From positions 71,918,080 through 71,982,079 of the forward strand of contig NC_082694.2 in NCBI RefSeq assembly GCF_949987515.2: DNA of 64,000 nt, written 5' to 3'. Within the stretch, counting starts at the first letter, position 1. Each line of letters begins with the position of its first letter. The notes beneath the pieces are model-generated. The model was not told where the DNA came from, did no database searches, and saw only the letters and a list, made by a program, of their open reading frames with translations. Below, piece after piece: positions 58,768 to 64,000 of the stretch. Source of the stretch: Delphinus delphis (taxonomy: Eukaryota > Chordata > Mammalia > Artiodactyla > Delphinidae). The position numbers were made by a program, and so were the translations under genes.

Positions 58768-59439
58768 TAGTTACTCCGTAAAAAATTCTTGTCATTATTG
58801 AATAATTTAATCTTTTTTGTTAACAATTATCAGAAAGTTTGTGATTTTTAGGAAGTAAGGGTATGATTTTTAGGTTACTATAGATGCTTACTTACTCTTT
58901 TCTTTAGTTCTCCACATTGTATTAATTATCTTGTATGACAGGTTATATGTCTCTTGTTCACCAAAGTACCTTTGTTCCCATAAAAATAACGTTTTTAGAG
59001 TAATGGTGGCTTTATGAATAAGAGCCCAATATGCAAATTCTCATAGAAATGGCTGTAACATCTTAATTAAAAGCAGCAAATGCCATTCATTATAGTGTAG
59101 TTTTAAAAAGAACATAATAAAAAAAATAAGAACATAATTAAAACAGGGCAATATGTAGTCATTGACTATGTAAAATGTTATTTAATATGTTATACAGAGT
59201 TCTCTTGTCCTATTTTTACTTGGCAATATTTTGGTTAGTCTTTGACCAGTTTAATCATTGACTGTCATCTTCACTGCACATTTATATTTGAGAGGGAGGG
59301 ACATATTCAGAGAAGATTCTGTATTTGACAATGCTTTGCATGTATTAAACATATCAAGCCTAATTAGAACCTTTATAACACATACCTATATAAATATAAC
59401 CAAAAGAGAGCAGAGAAGGTACTACATATGAATATATAT

Positions 59440-59471
59440 ATTTATACACACACACACACACATGCACACAC
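59440..59471. repeat. (CA)n microsatellite
   Basis: tacacacacacacacacatg followed by cacacacg. Confidence 0.93.
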
Positions 59472-60121
59472 GAGCACTTGCTGTTATATGGCTTTGATTT
59501 TGGATCTCTGTAAAATGCCTTGTTTATGTACATAGATGTGAGAAGCTTAGTGATTAGTACAGTACAGTAGACTCTAGGGAAATGAAGGCAATGGCTCTGC
59601 TGTATAGAGCAGTCTGTGTAGAGCAGTCTCTACCTCAGTTCGACAGTCTGAACAGCCACTATATCTGTCTCAGTTTTGGATTGACGATCCAACTTATAGG
59701 CTTTTTTTTGGCACCAAGTTTATTTAGCTTTGTCAGGATGGGAAACATAGTGTATACAGCATCATTTTTGTTACCCGAGTGAGCTTCTAGGGCTGTATCA
59801 GTGCATAGAGGTACGCTTAGTTATAGGAGACAAGACTGAAGTAGTCTACTTCAGCATGGGGAAGCATCAGCTATCTTATTTGGAACATCTTACAACAGTT
59901 CAAGCACATCTTTTAGGCTCTACCAGTAGATGGGGAATATGCTTATTAGCTCTAAGAGACACAGCCAGTGTTCATTTCGGCACAGGAAAGCCATTACCTT
60001 GATTTTCCAATTATCTTCTCTAGTGTCCTAGTCATGTAGGCCTCAAAGTCCATATGCCAACCATAGTCCTCACAATTCAGGTATAGTCCACACAAATCAG
60101 AGATTTAACAGTAACCGAGGT

Positions 60122-60190
60122 CTAGAACAGTACTGTCCAGTTGAATTTTCTGTGATGATGGAAATGTTCTGTGGCTTACTATATTGTATA
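60122..60190. repeat. hAT-like MER fragment
   Basis: agaacagtactgtccagttg and tgatgatggaaatgttctgt match the remembered end of a Charlie-group MER; only one end is visible. Confidence 0.4.
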
Positions 60191-60344
60191 AGTATGGATC
60201 TTGAACATAGTTTTCCATGTTAATTTTAGCTTTCGAAGTTTCAAGAAAACAGTGCTTAAGACCTAAACCTAAGATCATTTTTCTTGGCCTGGGTCTGTGG
60301 AAAAAACCTAGACTGGCTGTTCACCTTTTTTTCCTTAGGTAATA

Positions 60345-61230
60345 TTTAAGGTCATGAGACTAGATGATACAATTCCTCTGTCTTAAGAAGCAGTCAGTAA
60401 GGTAAGAGGAAAACTAGGAGAGTGGGATTCTGGAAGCCAAGTGAAGAAACTATTATCAATGGGGAAGGTATAATTAACTGTGTCGGATGTTGCTAAATTA
60501 AATCACATGACAGAAGATTGGCGATTGTATTTAGCATTATGCAGGTCATTGGTGAAACCTGATGGGAACAATTTCAATTAGTGGTGGGTGCAAAAAACTT
60601 GACTCGAATATGGTTAGTTTAAGAGAATGGGAGGGGAGGAATTGGAGACAGTGAATGGAGATAAATTTTTCAAAGTGTTTTGCTGTAATAAGAAGCAAAG
60701 GATTGAGGTGAGATGTTGAGCAAATTGGGGACAAGAGAAGGTGTTTTGTTATTTTTAAGATGGGAGAAATATCCCGTAGGGAAGGAAGTTTTGGTGATGA
60801 AATTGAGAAAGGAGAATTATCTTCTTGCCTTGATAGGCGAGAAGGGGAATTGGATTTAATGTATGAATGATGAGAATGACTTTATTTTTAATTTAAAAAA
60901 ATTTTATTTATTTATTTGTCTGTGCTGGGTCTTAGTTGCAGCATGTGGGATCTAGTTCCCTGACCAGGGATCAAACCTGGGCCCCCTGCCCTGGGAGCGT
61001 GGAGTCTTAGACACTGGACCACCAGGGAAGTCCCGAGAATGACTATAGATAGGAATTTGATAGTTCATCTGTTATAATAGGGAGAAGACAGAATATTGTG
61101 GGTACACATGCTAACAGGTGGACAGAGTTGGTATGGGGTACCTTTGGAAGTTTCCTTCTGATTGCTTCAGTTTTCTCAGTGGATTAGGAAGCAAGTTCTG
61201 AACGAGAGGCTGAGTGTGAAGACAGAGAAG
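60345..61230 (+). repeat. Ancient mammalian interspersed repeat, family not named
   Basis: Phrases such as ggaagccaagtgaagaaa, gggaggggaggaattggaga, and tctgattgcttcagttttct follow the order of a long repeat I remember from mammalian genomes but cannot name reliably. Interrupted by the SINE at 60882-61034. Confidence 0.4.
60882..61034 (-). repeat. Small tRNA-Glu SINE, antisense
   Basis: Perfect 10-bp duplication gagaatgact at 60872-60881 and 61035-61044. Confidence 0.92.
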
Positions 61231-61633
61231 CTATGAACTAGTCTGCTGGAAGATAGCCTCATGAATAGAATAGAGAAGGGTTAAGGGCAGTCATAAGGGT
61301 CCATTTGGTTATTAATTTAAATTGATACCAGTCAGTGTCTAATATTAGCATGCAGTTTGGGAAGTGGAATATCATGACTCTTGCTATTTGAGCAAGTGAC
61401 AGTAAAAAACAAACAACAAAAAAAGTAAGTCTTGGTGCCAAATTTTAATAATTTTGTTAACTCTTTATTACCATAAAATAGCATGTACCTTCTTTATGCA
61501 GTAATGCTTAATTTCTTTTGTTTATCATCAGCAGCAGTATGATTATTGTTATAAATGTTATGTGTATATTCATGAATCCTAAAGAATGAGTGACCTGAGT
61601 TTGCCTTTGACTCTTAATAATAGAGGAAGCTAC

Positions 61634-61685
61634 TTTCTATTAGGAGAAACCATATGAGAAACCATTTCTATTAGGAGAAACCATA
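61634..61685. repeat. 31-bp tandem duplication
   Basis: tttctattaggagaaaccat plus a at 61634-61654 recurs at 61665-61685. Confidence 0.93.
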
Positions 61686-61910
61686 CTATTCTGTATGCCA
61701 TATAGAGTAAATTGTAATGAAACATTTCTTGATTTAAATAATTTCTTCTATTTCTTGTTTTTATGATAAAGAAAGGAGACTCTTTATATAGAAAAAGAGA
61801 AAGGCACTTAAATGTCTCAGAGACCTGACAATAACTTTTGACTTTACGTAATTAATTTCATTTCCTCTAAATCTTTACTTATTTTGTAAAATGAAGGGAT
61901 ACAGATAGAT

Positions 61911-62029
61911 TTTTTTTTTTTTTTTTTTTTTTTTTTGCGGCATGTGGGATATTCCCGGACCAGGGCACGAACCCGCGTCCCCTGCATCGGCAGGTGGACT
62001 CCCAACCACTGCGCCACCAGGGAAGCCCC
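61911..62029 (-). repeat. CHR-type SINE with internal deletion, antisense
   Basis: Long T tract, then gcgg joined directly to catgtgggatattcccgg; about 90 bp of the usual middle is missing. gatagat lies on both sides (61904-61910 and 62030-62036). Confidence 0.92.
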
Positions 62030-62514
62030 GATAGATCTTTTTTGAGATATCTTCCAGCTTAGATTTTTTTTTGCCGTGTTTCTGATTCTCTAAGGGTCTT
62101 GAATGAGTGGCGCCCCTTCTAATAATGAAGTCTATATAGATTCTTAATGTCATCTTCTAGACTATGTAAGCTCTGAGAATTATATTTTTGGGGGGCCTTG
62201 GTTTTATATTCTTTTAATATCTGTTCAGGCAGATATTTCAAGTTGAAAGAAAATATTTCTTACATCATTGATTTATTTTTGGTAGCTGAACACCTAACTT
62301 AGAACTTGGAAATGAAGCAATAGCTATTGATTCCAGATTTTGTCAACTTTTTGAGCAAAGTTTATCTTGAAAACTTTCAAGTTCTTTTTGTTTTTGTGCT
62401 AGACCCCAGATTCCTCACCAAGGCAATAATATTATCATCTTGGTTATAATTTGCTTTTTCATAGTCTCAAGAAACTCAAGTAGCAGTGTTGAGGAAACAA
62501 GTATACTCAATTTT

Positions 62515-62719
62515 TTTTTTTTTTTTTGCGGTACGCGGGCCTCTCACTGCTGTGGCCTCTCCTGTTGCGGAGCACAGGCTCCGGACGCGCAGCCTCAGCG
62601 GCCACGGCTCACGGGCCCAGCCGTTCCGCGGCATGTGGGATTCTCCCGGACCGGGACACGAACCCGTGTCCCCTGTATCGGCAGGTGGACTCTCAGCCAC
62701 TGCGCCACCAGGGAAGCCC
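62515..62719 (-). repeat. CHR-type SINE, short deleted form, antisense
   Basis: Perfect 16-bp duplication aagtatactcaatttt at 62499-62514 and 62720-62735, the longest clean one here. Confidence 0.95.
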
Positions 62720-63244
62720 AAGTATACTCAATTTTAGAAAGCATTGTCTTTCCCCTGAAAGAAGGCAAATGTGAAAAAAAAATTCTGATGTGACTTTTTA
62801 GGTGATTATGGACTCATACTTCAGTGTTTATTTTTTACTGTGGGAGAAAAATTTCATTTAATTTGGAACCAAGATGTTAAAATTTTGATTGTGCTATACA
62901 GTTAGATTTAAGGTAAAGAATGCTCTTTTGAAAGAAAAAAATCAAGGTAAAATTGTTTAAACCTTTCTTTTACAGTGAATTCAATTAATATTTATGGAGA
63001 TTACCTTGTTATATATTAAATGTGAAAGCATTAACTAACCTACAAGATGATGTTTATTATATTTATTTACTTAACTGAAAACTTCTTCAACTTAAAACTT
63101 TAATGATACTTTATGCATATTAGAACCAAAAGGCCTGTGAAATCTAAATATAAGGTTTGTTTAAAAGATGATTATTATAACACATTAAAGTTTTTTTGTT
63201 TACATGTTTTCAAATGGTTAAAATGACTTGGAGGAAAGTGAAAT

Positions 63245-63430
63245 TTAGTTTTGAGTTCTAGTCCTATATCAGTCACGTAGTCATATGTGCCGCTAGTCAA
63301 GTTCCTTTACCTCTCAGGATGTTAAGTATCTTAGTTTGTGAAACAAAGATCTCTGCTACATAGCTCACAGGGTTATTATGGGAATCAGAGTTGATGCGGA
63401 TGCCAAGCTGTTTATGTTTCTTTTAAAATA
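63245..63430 (+). repeat. MIR
   Basis: gttcctttacctctcaggat, then acagggttattatgggaatc, with flanking MIR-like text. Confidence 0.65.
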
Positions 63431-63500
63431 AACAGTTGCTTTTCTGGGATATGGTTAGTTGATAAATTTGTTCCATCTAATACATTTTGGGGTTGAGGAT

Positions 63501-63568
63501 ATTTTATTTATTTGTACTTTTTTCCTTAGGCAAGATTTTATTTATCTGTGCTTTTCTTCTTAGGCAAG
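63501..63568 (+). repeat. ATAD2B: 34-bp tandem duplication spanning the exon 15 acceptor
   Basis: 63501-63534 and 63535-63568 agree at 30 of 34 bases, and both end in a pyrimidine tract plus ttaggcaag. The second copy provides the acceptor that fits the protein frame. Confidence 0.95.
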
Positions 63569-63654
63569 AAAACACATTTTACAGATCCATACCAGGGACT
63601 GGAATCCAAAATTGTCAGATGCTTTTTTAGGTGAATTGGCTGAAACATGTGTTG
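63564..63654 (+). CDS. ATAD2B: ATAD2B exon 15 (w505-w534)
   Basis: The acceptor is cttttcttcttag and the donor is gttg/gtaagt. 91 nt, leaving one base of a glycine codon. Encodes ARKHILQIHTRDWNPKLSDA, then FLGELAETCV. This is the beginning of the small helical lid of the AAA module (ARK-IL-IHTRDW). The start is set by frame: using the upstream duplicate AG would add 34 nt, shift the frame and reach a TGA inside the exon (in gtgaattgg). The lid continues in the next exon, outside the window. Confidence 0.96.
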
Positions 63655-64000
63655 GTAAGTGCTACTGTTTGAATTTTTTGATTGTCATTGTTTGTTCTGA
63701 TCAGCCTCCCTTTCCCCTTATGTTTGGAATGTGAATGAGTATAGTTGTGTTTTTGTGCAATAGATGGCTTTGCCTTTAAATGTAAACATTTCACTTGACG
63801 TTTGAACACTTCTAAATTAGAATTTTAGCTGCCATTAGGTGTTTTGATTATCAAAGCTCAGTGGTCATATGCCTTTCATTGAGTGCTGGATTTCCAGTAT
63901 TACTACAGTGTCTCCTTTTAGGAATTGTTCCCTTTCAGAAGTTTTACTAAGAAAAATAAGCTTAAACGAGAGGTGAAGGTCCAGGGATAGGGCAGGATTG
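63655..64000 (+). other. ATAD2B: Intron 15 of ATAD2B (5' end)
   Basis: 346 bp after a strong gtaagt donor; no repeat or other feature recognised before the window ends. Confidence 0.85.

Noticed and set aside
59580..60000. A stretch with repeated agcagtctgtgtagagcagtc that looked like part of an LTR or gene.
   Set aside because: No terminal repeat partner, primer-binding site or coding similarity; left unassigned.

Overview
The window is mammalian nuclear DNA, almost certainly from a cetacean and probably a toothed whale. It is AT-rich and has no compact reading frames. Coding sequence appears only as short blocks bounded by AG/GT splice signals. It holds about 49 tRNA-Glu-derived SINEs of the CHR type, 17 of them in the roughly 200-bp deleted form that I associate with cetacean CHR-2 subfamilies. 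The subfamily and species inference rests on remembered consensus sequences, not on a search.

There is one gene: the 5' half of ATAD2B (ATPase family AAA domain-containing 2B, a nuclear AAA+ ATPase and bromodomain chromatin protein) on the + strand. Fourteen consecutive internal coding exons join without a phase conflict or stop: 19422-19573, 26185-26234, 26588-26741, 27984-28086, 29492-29600, 32792-32908, 35884-35959, 40811-40909, 42454-42565, 42976-43091, 44562-44736, 52471-52559, 58479-58638 and 63564-63654. Together they give 1603 nt, or 534 codons plus one base. I number them exons 2-15, assuming one coding exon upstream. Exons 2-10 encode the basic and acidic, probably disordered N-terminal region. 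Exons 11-15 encode most of the first AAA+ module, with Walker A, Walker B, sensor 1 and arginine finger all intact. The first coding exon, promoter, second AAA module and bromodomain lie outside the window. Residues called w1, w2 and so on are counted from the first codon of exon 2.

Layout: 1-19421 is intron 1, dense with SINEs and fragmented antisense L1. 19.4-44.7 kb carries exons 2-12 with mostly short introns. 44.7-52.5 kb is intron 12, which holds a Tigger (pogo-like) DNA transposon with a decayed transposase, sitting inside a MIR and itself carrying further insertions. 52.5-64 kb has exons 13-15 among old L1 remnants. Forty of the 49 SINEs lie in the first 39.1 kb, and 37 of 49 are antisense to the gene.

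I found no previously undescribed biological system. The observations most worth a second look are a 34-bp tandem duplication that copies the exon 15 splice acceptor, a TG-repeat acceptor lacking a pyrimidine tract at exon 7, a SINE tail about 14 nt from the exon 8 donor, two sites each hit twice by SINEs, and a poly(T)-only insertion with a target-site duplication. Exon calls are firm. Edges of old repeats are approximate and their family names come from memory.
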